From Alphaproteobacteria bacterium (GTDB lineage: Bacteria > Planctomycetota > Phycisphaerae > UBA1845): 64,000 bases of DNA. Numbering within the stretch: position 1 is the stretch's first letter; every line of letters starts with the position of its first letter. The stretch is taken from positions 310,001 to 374,000 of the forward strand of contig JANQQE010000021.1 of assembly GCA_028285105.1 (NCBI GenBank), read 5' to 3'. The position numbers and the translations under genes were made by a program. The notes below the pieces were generated by a model. That model was given only the letters and a program-made list of their open reading frames with translations, was not told where the DNA came from and ran no database searches. Shown here piece by piece: positions 9,763 through 18,102 of this stretch.

Positions 9763-10359
9763 CTAATTCGGCTCTGCATTTCCGTTTCTTATGAGTGCCT
9801 CGCGAAGCATCCGTCGCGCCCGCACCAGTCTCGTTTCAATCGTGTCCACCGGAGCGCCCAACACTTCTGCAATCTGCTTGTAACTCCAACCTTCCAGGTG
9901 CCGCAAAGTCAGCGGTTCACGGTAAAGCGCCGGAAGCGACTCGATTGCACCCTGAACAGCCCGCCGTTTTTCCTTCGCGCCGAGTTTGTTCTGCGGGTCT
10001 GCCGACTGGGTGTCCGACACCCGAGCTTCCAACATCCGATCCGGCAGGGCACACGTCCTCTCGCGCTGCTTCGTCACGTTCCGCCCGGCATCGACGGCTG
10101 CGTTGCGGGCCAACCGGTAAAGCCAAACCCGCCATCGACTGGTATCGCGCAGGTCGGAAATCTTTTCCCACACCGACGTCCAAACCTGCTGCGTGACATC
10201 GTCAATGTGGTCGTTGCATCCGAGAACGCCATACACCACCCCCCGAACCCAACGGTCATGGCGGCGCAGCAATTCCCTGAACGCATAGTGGTCACCTTGT
10301 TGGATCGCCTCTATGACTGGCTGTTCAGCATCGAAGTTGGCGTCTGCTGCCATTTCCAT
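9763..10359 (-). CDS. ECF-type RNA polymerase sigma factor
   Basis: This 198-aa protein has the two ECF regions. Sigma-2 spans about residues 24-90 (AFRELLRRHDRWVRGVVYG ... DDVTQQVWTSVWEKI, WLYRLARNAAVDAGR). Sigma-4 spans about 135-190 (ESLPALYREPLTLRHLEGWSYKQIAEVLGAPVDTIETRLVRARRML). The acidic N-terminus before sigma-2 is short. No Shine-Dalgarno sequence precedes either ATG (10359 or 10353). A TATAAC box ends 7 nt before the first ATG, so translation from a leaderless mRNA is possible. It is the first gene of a three-gene unit with the anti-sigma and PDZ proteins; its regulon is unknown. Confidence 0.93.
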   Translation of the reverse strand: MEMAADANFDAEQPVIEAIQQGDHYAFRELLRRHDRWVRGVVYGVLGCNDHIDDVTQQVWTSVWEKISDLRDTSRWRVWLYRLARNAAVDAGRNVTKQRERTCALPDRMLEARVSDTQSADPQNKLGAKEKRRAVQGAIESLPALYREPLTLRHLEGWSYKQIAEVLGAPVDTIETRLVRARRMLREALIRNGNAEPN

Positions 10360-10366
10360 GGTTATC

Positions 10367-10400
10367 GTTATAGACGCACGCCCCGGCGAAATCCTGTCAA
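10367..10400 (-). promoter_or_regulatory. Candidate promoter of the ECF sigma gene
   Basis: On the minus strand, TTGACA (10395-10400) and TATAAC (10367-10372) lie just before the sigma ATG. The spacer is 22 bp, longer than the usual 16-18, so this pairing is uncertain even though both boxes match the consensus well. The -10 box alone would give a nearly leaderless transcript. Confidence 0.35.
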
Positions 10401-10612
10401 ATGGTTTCTTTGTCCTGCCTGAATTGACGCAAATCGCTGCTATCCGCCCAAAATCGCCATTCGGTTCCGTCGCGAGTCAGCACCTCAAGCAACAAAAACC
10501 CTTGCCGCACACATAGCTCCGGTGCATAGTTGCATTGCGATCGGTCAGCCGTATCACTTGGTCGATATCGCAACACCGTCAAACGCAACCCAACCCAGTG
10601 GAAGGTATTTCG

Positions 10613-11995
10613 ATGCCAAGCAAACTCACCAGCCGCACGAACCGCAAACGCCAAACGACCCTCCGCGCCATCAGGAATCACCTCGCGATGCTGTTGCTCG
10701 CATTCGGTTCTGTTGGCTGCATTCCTGCGCTTACTCCCGGCGATGGAAACGACCCCGTCGCAAACGAAGACATCGGTCTGGAAGTGGTTGTAGACGGACT
10801 GACTTCGCCGCTCGGCTTGGTTGACGACGGTACAGGCCGCCGGTTCATTTACGACCAAGTCGGTACCGTTCACATCCTCAACTCCAACGGAACCGTGAAC
10901 GACACGCCTTTTATCGATATCACCGATCGCATCATCGATACTAATTCCGGATTCGACGAGCGCGGTTTGTTGGGGTTCGAATTGCACCCCGACTTCCTAA
11001 ACAACGGCCGCTTCTTCCTCTTGTATTCCGCAGAGAAAAGCGAGACCGATCCGCCTGCATTCGATTCGCAATCGCGACTCTCCGAATTCAGCGTTTCCGA
11101 GGACGACCCCGATGTTGCCAATCCCGACAGCGAATTGATCCTGCTTGAAATCAAACAACCGCAAGCCAATCACAATGCCGGACAAATCGCATTCGGACCG
11201 GAAGGAAACCTGTATATTGCTGTCGGCGACGGCGGTGGTGCAAACGACGTTGGGATCGGTCACACACCCGAACTGGGCAATGGCCAGGATCGCACCAACC
11301 TCTTCGGCAGCATTCTGCGCATCGATGTCGATGGCGTACCCGACCCGGGGCTTGCCTACGCCATACCCGCCACCAATCCATTCGCCAACGAGCCCCCGCT
11401 TCGAGGTGAAATCTACGCCTACGGTTTCCGAAACCCGTTTCGCTTTTCGTTCGACCAGGGCGGCGACAACGAACTTTTCGCTGCCGATGTGGGACAGGAT
11501 TTGATTGAAGAGATAAACATCGTCGGCAACGGCGGCAACTACGGTTGGAACATTCGCGAAGGCAACAATTGCTTCAACCCTGCCCGCCCCGAGGTTCCCC
11601 TGGATGATTGCCCGAACGTTGGGAGCAACGGCGCGGCATTGGTCGAACCGATCGTCACGTATCGGCACGTCGGCACAAACGGCGTGATCAACGGGATTTC
11701 GGTTATCGGCGGTTACGTTTATCGCGGCAGCGATGTACCGGCGTTGGGCGGACAGTACATATTCGGTGACTTTACCACCCAATTCGGCATCGCCGATGGC
11801 TCGATTTTCGTCGCCGGTCAGGATCAAGACGGTAACTGGTCGCGCCGCGAGTTATCGATCGCAACCAGCAACAACAACCGCCTCAACAGGTATCTGTTCG
11901 GATTCGGCCAGGACGCCAAAGGTGAAGTCTACGTTTGCGCTACCAATAGTGTCGGATCGGGTGGCGTGGTTTACCGGATCGTACAAGCTCAATAA
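10613..11995 (+). CDS. Lipoprotein glucose/sorbosone dehydrogenase-family beta-propeller
   Basis: This 460-aa protein belongs to the soluble glucose dehydrogenase/YliI (GSDH) six-bladed propeller family, which typically binds PQQ and Ca and oxidises aldoses in the periplasm. Motifs seen: HNAGQIAFGPEGNLYIAVGDGG, AYGFRNPFRFSFD, ADVGQDLIEEIN, GGNYGWN and IGGYVYRGSDVPAL. ATG at 10613 has GGAAGG upstream and gives a lipoprotein signal with the lipobox GSVGC after a 30-residue basic start. It is divergent from the ECF sigma gene. It is the first of three GSDH-type proteins in this window. The sugar substrate is unknown, and some family members do not bind PQQ. Confidence 0.85.
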   Translation: MPSKLTSRTNRKRQTTLRAIRNHLAMLLLAFGSVGCIPALTPGDGNDPVANEDIGLEVVVDGLTSPLGLVDDGTGRRFIYDQVGTVHILNSNGTVNDTPFIDITDRIIDTNSGFDERGLLGFELHPDFLNNGRFFLLYSAEKSETDPPAFDSQSRLSEFSVSEDDPDVANPDSELILLEIKQPQANHNAGQIAFGPEGNLYIAVGDGGGANDVGIGHTPELGNGQDRTNLFGSILRIDVDGVPDPGLAYAIPATNPFANEPPLRGEIYAYGFRNPFRFSFDQGGDNELFAADVGQDLIEEINIVGNGGNYGWNIREGNNCFNPARPEVPLDDCPNVGSNGAALVEPIVTYRHVGTNGVINGISVIGGYVYRGSDVPALGGQYIFGDFTTQFGIADGSIFVAGQDQDGNWSRRELSIATSNNNRLNRYLFGFGQDAKGEVYVCATNSVGSGGVVYRIVQAQ

Positions 11996-12322
11996 CGATT
12001 TTGCGTGGGCTCAAATTTTAACGGTTTCTACCGGCTGCGCGCCAACCAACACCCGCGGCTAACCCTATAACCGTAGTCGCGGTCGTATACCCCCATAATC
12101 AAGGCGATTTTCACCGCAATACTCCCACCGTATCGGTAGACGTGCGCGCTTTTTTGCGGAAGTTTCTTTGACTCTGGCTCGCGCATATTCGATTAACACT
12201 GTTGAACGCGATCCGAAGAAGAGTTGCAAACGTGCAGATTTTCAAACACACCGACGCCAACAGGCGAACGGACAAACTCTTCTCACCAACATTCGCTAAT
12301 GCAAAACGGGGAGAAAGCGAGA
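11996..12322. other. Intergenic stretch before the DUF1800 gene
   Basis: These 327 bp have no credible reading frame. A TTGACT at 12168-12173 is present, but the best -10 candidate 17 bp further (GATTAA) is poor. GGGGAG at 12308-12313 is the ribosome site for the DUF1800 gene. Nothing else is recognised. Confidence 0.5.
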
Positions 12323-13864
12323 ATGTCTTACACAACGCGTCTGCTCTGCTATGTGGCTATTACCCTGATGACCGTCACCGGTTGCAACGGAACCGATCCA
12401 ACCGGGGGTGGCGACGGCAATGGCGGTAACGGTAACGGTGGTGGATTGTTCGGCGGTGGATCCAGTGGAAGCGGTGAAGGGCAATCACTCGCCAAGCACG
12501 GCGATCAACTGACCTCCGACGAAGCTTATCACCTGCTGCGCCGCGCCGCATTTGGCGGAACCCCGGAACAGGTCGAGCAAGTGGTCCAGATGGGCCTCAC
12601 CGCTGCCGTCGAAGACCTGCTCGAACAGAAACCCGTTCCTTCCGAATGGGAAGAACTCGCCGAACTGCACGAAGACAACATCCCGCGCCGCTGGATGGTT
12701 TATCTTTTGGAAAGTCCAAACCCGCTGCACGAGCGGATGGCCCTCTTCTGGCACGACCGTTTTGCCACTTCGCGCCGTGTCGTCAGTGGACGTGATCGCA
12801 ACCTCGCCGTCATTCACTGGAACATGCTCCGCGATCAGGCACTGGGCAACTACCGCACGTTTCTTCAGGAGTTGACCATCGACCCGCTGATGCTGATCTG
12901 GCTCGACGGTGCCAACAGCCCCAAAGACAATCCCAACGAAAACTACGCCCGGGAATTCTGGGAACTGTTCACCCTGGGTCGCGACATTCTCTACACCGAA
13001 GACGACATCAAAGAATCGACCAAAGCCTTCACCGGCATTACGTTGTTACGCGAATCGGAAAAAGACGCCCGGCCGATCTACGATCTGCTCAACCACGACA
13101 CGTCCGTCAAGCGCATCCTGCCGTCGCGTGTCGAACCGGGAGACTACGACTACCTCGGCATGATCGATTTGACCCTCGATCAACCCGAAGCCGCCCGCTA
13201 CGTCGCCCGCAATCTTTTCGTTGCATTCGTTCACGACAATCCCAGCGACGCTGTGGTCAACGACCTCGCCCAAACGTTTACCGATTCCAATTTCGAAATT
13301 GAACCGGTCGTCCGACGAATCCTGACCTCGCAGGCGATGTTTTCGACCGATGCGATCGGTTCGCACATTACCTCTCCAGTGGAACATGTGGTCGGCGTGT
13401 TTAGAACGATCGACATGCACATGCACAGCGAAGACTCGCAAGGCTATATCCTAAATGCACTATGCAACGAACTGGCACGTGCCGGCCAGGACCTGCTGAA
13501 CCCACCGGGCGTGGAGGGTTGGACCGAAGGCGAGGCGTGGTTGGAAGACCAGTGGTTGATCAACCGCTTCTGGGCATTGTCGCGCACCATGGAATTCGGA
13601 CCAGACCGAACCAGCGACCTTCCGTATCACATGTTGCCACCCGTCGAGCGTTGGGCGGAACGCGAAATCCGCGGGGAAATCGTCGACACGATTGCCAGTT
13701 GGTTCCACCTCGTTCTAACCGAAGAAGAAAAAGATATATACATCGAAGTACTCGATCAGAATGGCTGGCGGGCGTTCCACCTGCTCGAACCGGACCAGCA
13801 ACCGCGACATGTCGGCGAGTTGATCCGATTGATCGCCGTTCATGAAAACGTCATCACCAACTAG
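12323..13864 (+). CDS. DUF1800-domain lipoprotein
   Basis: This 513-aa protein has a lipoprotein signal (MSYTTRLLCYVAITLMTVTGC), then a Gly/Asn-rich linker (about residues 25-52) and a DUF1800 domain. The domain shows DEAYHLLRRAAFGGTPEQVE, LFWHDRFATS, NPNENYAREFWELFTLG and GWTEGEAW blocks. The ATG at 12323 follows GGGGAG. DUF1800 genes in planctomycetes and other phyla are almost always paired with DUF1501, as here, 68 bp downstream on the same strand. The biochemical role of the pair is not established. The lipid anchor on one partner and the Tat signal on the other place both outside the cytoplasm. Confidence 0.9.
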   Translation: MSYTTRLLCYVAITLMTVTGCNGTDPTGGGDGNGGNGNGGGLFGGGSSGSGEGQSLAKHGDQLTSDEAYHLLRRAAFGGTPEQVEQVVQMGLTAAVEDLLEQKPVPSEWEELAELHEDNIPRRWMVYLLESPNPLHERMALFWHDRFATSRRVVSGRDRNLAVIHWNMLRDQALGNYRTFLQELTIDPLMLIWLDGANSPKDNPNENYAREFWELFTLGRDILYTEDDIKESTKAFTGITLLRESEKDARPIYDLLNHDTSVKRILPSRVEPGDYDYLGMIDLTLDQPEAARYVARNLFVAFVHDNPSDAVVNDLAQTFTDSNFEIEPVVRRILTSQAMFSTDAIGSHITSPVEHVVGVFRTIDMHMHSEDSQGYILNALCNELARAGQDLLNPPGVEGWTEGEAWLEDQWLINRFWALSRTMEFGPDRTSDLPYHMLPPVERWAEREIRGEIVDTIASWFHLVLTEEEKDIYIEVLDQNGWRAFHLLEPDQQPRHVGELIRLIAVHENVITN

Positions 13865-13932
13865 CCGAACGTAGCAAAAGATTAGAACTTCCAAAAAACG
13901 CAGTAAAATTCGAAACACGGGAGACGAAAGAC

Positions 13933-15132
13933 ATGAAGGGATGCGTAGAGTGGCACAAGATGAATCGCCGCAGCTTTATCGCCAAGACCGGTATGGGCGT
14001 CGGGGCGATGGCCCTTGCGGACCCATTCCTGCAAACCGTCGCCAACACCTACGGGCAGTCTGCGGCTGGCTCGGGCGATCTGCTGGTACTCTGCCAACTC
14101 AATGGCGGGTTCGACGTGTTGAGCTTTCTATCGCCGTTCAAGAACTCCGTCTATCAAGGCAAGCGACCGGTCCTCGCGCTGTCGCAAGACGACCTGACCG
14201 TTCTGCCCGACAACTCGGACTTCGGAATCAACAACCTGTTCCCGATCTTTAACGAACTCTACGCTGCCGGCGAATTGGCGATCGTCCAGCAGGTCGGATA
14301 TCCCGAAGCCAACGGCTCGCACTTTGAAAGCCAGGAAGTCTTCGAGTTCGGTGTCCGCAACCTGAACGGAACCGTACCGGGTAAATGGTACGAACGACTT
14401 CGCAAAACGTACTTCGACGAGCCGTTCGGCGTACTCGACACCCGCACCATCGGCGATCCGTCGCGCTACGGATACCCGGACAGAACCTATCATGGCGCCG
14501 TGCAGGATGCGTTCGCTCGCCTGTCGCTTGAAAAACAGGGAACCAACGAAAAACGCCAGGCCATTCTCGACACGTACAACCGTATCAACGTACGCGGGGC
14601 TGAAATCCGCGAACGAACGGCTGAGTTTGAATCGACTGGTGAAGAGCGAGGCGAGTTTTATCGCGCCGCCCAACTGGCAGCCGCCGGTTTGGGCACGCAG
14701 ATCATCAAGCTCTCGTACGGCGGATTCGACACCCACGGTTCGCAGGACCAAGCCAACCTCGATTTGTTCCCGAAGATCAACAACCACTTTGCCCAGTTCG
14801 TCGCCGACCTGAAAGCCATGGGCATGTGGGATCGCACGTGTGTCTGCTTCTACTCAGAATTTGGCCGCCGCAACGAAGAAAACGGCAGCCCGGGAACCGA
14901 TCACGGTCACGGCGGGCACATGATCCTCGCCGGCCCGCGCGTCAACGGTGGATTGCACGGACAAGCCGTCTCGACGGCTGACCTCAACGAAAAGTCGCTG
15001 CCCTACTACGTGGACTTCCGCGCCGTCTTCGCGTCATGCATTCAAGACTGGCTGGGCTTCGATCCGAAACCCGTCTTCGAACTAAACGGCGAGACGTACG
15101 ACACCAACATCGGTTCGTCCCTGTTCGTGTAG
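13933..15132 (+). CDS. DUF1501-family protein with Tat signal
   Basis: This 399-aa protein has a twin-arginine signal near the start (MNRRSFIAKTG at residues 10-20, then a hydrophobic stretch). DUF1501 blocks include LVLCQLNGGFDVLSFLSPF, GSHFESQEVFE, LSYGGFDTHGSQ, YSEFGRR and GTDHGHGGHM. The family belongs to the alkaline-phosphatase/sulfatase superfamily by fold, and the Asp/His-rich GGFDTH and DHGHGGH motifs fit metal binding. ATG at 13933 was chosen because GGAG lies 9 nt upstream; ATG at 13960 is an alternative. Its TAG stop codon (15130-15132) is the first three bases after the G of the left arm of a palindromic repeat. It is paired with the DUF1800 gene. Confidence 0.9.
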   Translation: MKGCVEWHKMNRRSFIAKTGMGVGAMALADPFLQTVANTYGQSAAGSGDLLVLCQLNGGFDVLSFLSPFKNSVYQGKRPVLALSQDDLTVLPDNSDFGINNLFPIFNELYAAGELAIVQQVGYPEANGSHFESQEVFEFGVRNLNGTVPGKWYERLRKTYFDEPFGVLDTRTIGDPSRYGYPDRTYHGAVQDAFARLSLEKQGTNEKRQAILDTYNRINVRGAEIRERTAEFESTGEERGEFYRAAQLAAAGLGTQIIKLSYGGFDTHGSQDQANLDLFPKINNHFAQFVADLKAMGMWDRTCVCFYSEFGRRNEENGSPGTDHGHGGHMILAGPRVNGGLHGQAVSTADLNEKSLPYYVDFRAVFASCIQDWLGFDPKPVFELNGETYDTNIGSSLFV

Positions 15133-15193
15133 GGTCCGCTGTGCGGACCAGCCGGTAAGAATTCTATACATCGGTCCGCACAGCGGACCCTAC
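15129..15193. repeat. Dispersed palindromic repeat, copy A (two perfect 21-bp arms)
   Basis: The left arm (15129-15149) contains TAGGGTCCGCTGTGCGGACC and the right arm (15173-15193) is its exact reverse complement, with a 23-bp spacer. Each arm is itself a hairpin, GTCCGC-TGT-GCGGAC. The TAG at 15130-15132 is the DUF1501 stop codon. Related copies are at 36700-36720, 37353-37422 and 50432-50495. Confidence 0.9.
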
Positions 15194-15242
15194 GTTGATT
15201 GCGTTGAATTTCATAAGCGTTCCAACGAATACGAGAAAAACC

Positions 15243-16475
15243 ATGTTCGACCGACTCGCTTTCGCCATCATCACGTCACTCGTCTGCGCGCAGTCCGTCG
15301 GCGCTCAAACGGCATACGACGATGAATTCTCCGTCGAAGTCTTCACCGAAGGACTCGTCCAGCCCATCGCCATCGCATACGCGCCGGACGGTCGCCTCTT
15401 TGTCGCCGAACGCGAAGGCGCGATTCGCGTTGTCGAAAATGGCGTGCTTCTCGAAGAGCCCTTCGCCCAACCGGAAGTTTTCACCGAAGGCGAATGCGGA
15501 TTGCTCAGCCTTGCACTCTCGCCCGATTTTGAAAACGATGATTACATCTACGGCTTCGTCACCGTATCCGACAAAGAGCAACGCATCCTCCGCTGGACCG
15601 ACAACGACAACGTCGGCGAAAACGAAACGGTCATCCGCGCCAACCTGCCGACGTCCGGCACGGTTCACAATGGCGGCTGCATTCGATTCGCACCCGACGG
15701 TACGCTCTACTTCTCGATCGGCGACATCGGCACGCCCGAGAACAGCCAGGACATTCAATCGCTGGCCGGCAAGGTCTGCCGCATCAATGCCGACGGCAGC
15801 ACGCCCGACGACAACCCATTCGAAACGCCCACCGGCGCCAAGCGGGCCACTTTCGCATCCGGTTTTCGCAACCCGTTTCGATTCTGTTTTTCACCCGACG
15901 GCCAGCTCTTCGTCATGGACGTCGGATCAAGCGCCGAAGCCCAGCGCGAAGAGATCAACCTCGTCAAAGCCGGCGAGAACCACGGCTGGCCCGAAGTCGA
16001 AGGCTTCTCCGAAACCGCGGAAGCCGACGGCTTCACCAACCCCATCCTCGCCTATCACGACGAAGGGTCATCGATCTCCGGCAGCGTTTTCTACGACGGC
16101 CAGCGCTACGCCACCGAGTTCGACAACAATCTCTTCCACATCGATTACGTCACCCAGGCCATCTTCCGTGCCGTCTTCGATAGCGACGAAATCGTCAGCC
16201 ACGAAATCTTCGTCGAACTCGAAAACGGACCCGTCGATCTCGCTCTCGGCAATGACGGCAACCTCTACTACACCGAATTGTTTTCCGGAAGAATCATGCG
16301 CGTCGTCACCAACAACCCACGCGAGCAGCGCCCAACCGCCGATCTTGATCTGTCCGACGATGAAGGGACGGACATGCGTGGCATCTGCGGTGTAGGAATG
16401 ATCCACAGCGGCATCACGGCCATGATGATGATGGCCGCCCTCGCCCACCGGAGACGCGCGTCCACCAAGCGTTAA
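15243..16475 (+). CDS. Secreted glucose/sorbosone dehydrogenase-family propeller with C-terminal anchor-like tail
   Basis: This 410-aa protein starts with a signal peptide (MFDRLAFAIITSLVCAQSVGA). GSDH motifs are FTEGLVQPIAIAYAPDGRLFVAERE, HNGGCIRFAPDGTLYFSIGD, SGFRNPFRFCFSPDGQLFVMDVGS, EEINLVKAGENHGWPEVEG and ISGSVFYDG. The C-terminus has a CGVG motif, a short hydrophobic run rich in Met/Ala, and a final HRRRASTKR. This tripartite layout resembles MYXO-CTERM or PEP-CTERM sorting tails without matching either exactly. ATG at 15243 has only a weak GAGAAAA upstream, but it is the start that gives the signal peptide. The gene lies just after repeat copy A. The substrate is unknown. Confidence 0.83.
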   Translation: MFDRLAFAIITSLVCAQSVGAQTAYDDEFSVEVFTEGLVQPIAIAYAPDGRLFVAEREGAIRVVENGVLLEEPFAQPEVFTEGECGLLSLALSPDFENDDYIYGFVTVSDKEQRILRWTDNDNVGENETVIRANLPTSGTVHNGGCIRFAPDGTLYFSIGDIGTPENSQDIQSLAGKVCRINADGSTPDDNPFETPTGAKRATFASGFRNPFRFCFSPDGQLFVMDVGSSAEAQREEINLVKAGENHGWPEVEGFSETAEADGFTNPILAYHDEGSSISGSVFYDGQRYATEFDNNLFHIDYVTQAIFRAVFDSDEIVSHEIFVELENGPVDLALGNDGNLYYTELFSGRIMRVVTNNPREQRPTADLDLSDDEGTDMRGICGVGMIHSGITAMMMMAALAHRRRASTKR

Positions 16476-16603
16476 ACCAACCAACTGTCGTTCCCATGCG
16501 GTACGTTGCACGATTGCGCACCGGTCGATAAGCTGTTTCGACTAGCAAACCCGCTGCTACCGGCGGACACGAACTCGGCTTACTTCTGTGTATCTCCATT
16601 CCT

Positions 16604-18100
16604 ATGAGCAACAGATTCGAAACGTTTCTGACCCATAGTGTATGCATTGCGCCGCTATGCATTACGCTGTGCGGAATCACCGGCTGCCTTTCCGAGCAAT
16701 CCTTTGAAGTAAGCCCCGAACAGGTCCATCAGGTCAAAGTCGCCGAACCCGTTGCGAATCGAACGGAACCCGCGCAAGCCAATCCACCAGCACGCGAATG
16801 GCTCACCCAAACGCAGGCTATGCTCGCCAACCACTTTCCGTCAGACGACGAACCGGCACTGCTCACCGAAGACTTGCACGACGCCAATGGCAATAACATC
16901 AACGTCTACGATCATTTCGGAATCCGCGAAGAGGGCCTGCGAACACTGCTTGGGAACCTCGAAGGCATCACCTGCACAGCCCAATGTGCAAGTCGCGACA
17001 GTCACATCGACACGCCACCCCCACCATGGGACGGGTTCGAAGACATCTTGGTTCCGATAGAAGATCGCTTTGAACTTTCCGGCCGGATCGGATACGCCAT
17101 GCGCGACGAACAAGTCGTCGAATCAGACTGCATCGTCATCCTCCCGGGGCTGTTCGGTGACAACGGTGTGCAGCGCACACAAGACATGGCCCAATACCTC
17201 AAGTCGGCTGGCTACCATGTCCTGGCGTTGGAAGTTCGAGCCCACGGTCAAACCGAAGCCCGCCACCCGGAGTTGTATCACACATGGGGCGTACTCGAAT
17301 CGGACGACTTGATGTTCGTATCCGATTGGCTCGAAGCGAAAAGCGAAGTATCGCGCACCGGTCTAATCGGATATTGCTGGGGTGCGAACATTGCGATCTC
17401 CACCGGCTGGTACGATGCCGTCGGACCGCAAAATCATTTGTTCTCCGAGCGAATCCGGCAGGAACTGAAAGCGACACACGAATCCGGGCGCAGGCGATTT
17501 CGCGCGGGCATCATCCTGTTCTCGCCAATCCTCGGCTGGGAGCGTCTCCGAGACGAACTCGAAACACCGCGTGGCCCCCTCACCGACCCGGTCTATCACG
17601 CCATTCAGGAAACCATCCGGAACCGGATGATCCGAAAAGGCTACGAAAACCCCAGCGGAAGCCTCCAGCAACTCATCCAGGAAGAATTCAACCATTGCGG
17701 CGTGCCCCTGCCCAATGGCGTAGAAGAGGCATTCGCCCTGGTTCGCTTTCTGCCCTACAAAAATAAGAAGTTCTACGATAAACTCTCGAAGGTTCGCACG
17801 CCCATGCTATTCGTGCATGGTGTCAACGACCCACTGGCACCTGCACAAGAGATCGCCGATTTGGTGGCTACGACGGATAACCCCAACGTGGCTTCGGTGA
17901 TTCTGCCGGGTGGTGGACATGTTGGCTTTGCGGCGTACGCGAAGGCATACTACTTTGGTTTGGTGGCGAGATTTTTTGATCCCGAGACGGGTCCGTCCGC
18001 CGTTGGGGCGACTGCATCCCCCGCGATGCCGGCAGTCGACAGTTTAGATTCACCATCTGCAAACCACGCGCCGGCTGCCACCGCGTGTCGGAGGCAATGA
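16604..18100 (+). CDS. Alpha/beta-hydrolase lipoprotein with Cys at the nucleophile elbow
   Basis: This 498-aa protein has a lipoprotein signal ending in GITGC. The hydrolase domain begins near residue 140 (LPGLFGDNGVQRTQDMAQYLKSAGYHVLALEVRAHGQTEA). The nucleophile elbow reads GYCWG (256-260), so the catalytic residue would be Cys258 rather than Ser, as in dienelactone hydrolases. The Asp in HGVNDPLAP (near 408) and His in GGGHVGF (near 437) complete a triad. Overall it recalls YheT/ABHD1-type hydrolases, which use Ser. The last 35 residues are Ala/Pro/Ser-rich and look like a non-conserved tail. It ends at the start of the LeuA-like gene (ATGA overlap possible), heading a co-directional chain that runs to 23853. 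Confidence 0.75.
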   Translation: MSNRFETFLTHSVCIAPLCITLCGITGCLSEQSFEVSPEQVHQVKVAEPVANRTEPAQANPPAREWLTQTQAMLANHFPSDDEPALLTEDLHDANGNNINVYDHFGIREEGLRTLLGNLEGITCTAQCASRDSHIDTPPPPWDGFEDILVPIEDRFELSGRIGYAMRDEQVVESDCIVILPGLFGDNGVQRTQDMAQYLKSAGYHVLALEVRAHGQTEARHPELYHTWGVLESDDLMFVSDWLEAKSEVSRTGLIGYCWGANIAISTGWYDAVGPQNHLFSERIRQELKATHESGRRRFRAGIILFSPILGWERLRDELETPRGPLTDPVYHAIQETIRNRMIRKGYENPSGSLQQLIQEEFNHCGVPLPNGVEEAFALVRFLPYKNKKFYDKLSKVRTPMLFVHGVNDPLAPAQEIADLVATTDNPNVASVILPGGGHVGFAAYAKAYYFGLVARFFDPETGPSAVGATASPAMPAVDSLDSPSANHAPAATACRRQ

Positions 18101-18102
18101 CC

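Noticed and set aside
12168..12196. TTGACT with GATTAA as a promoter for the DUF1800 gene
   Set aside because: The -10 candidate matches only three of six consensus positions; not enough to annotate.
15322..16395. 357-residue Ser/Pro/Thr-rich plus-strand frame
   Set aside because: Shifted reading of the propeller dehydrogenase; low-complexity composition results from its codon bias.
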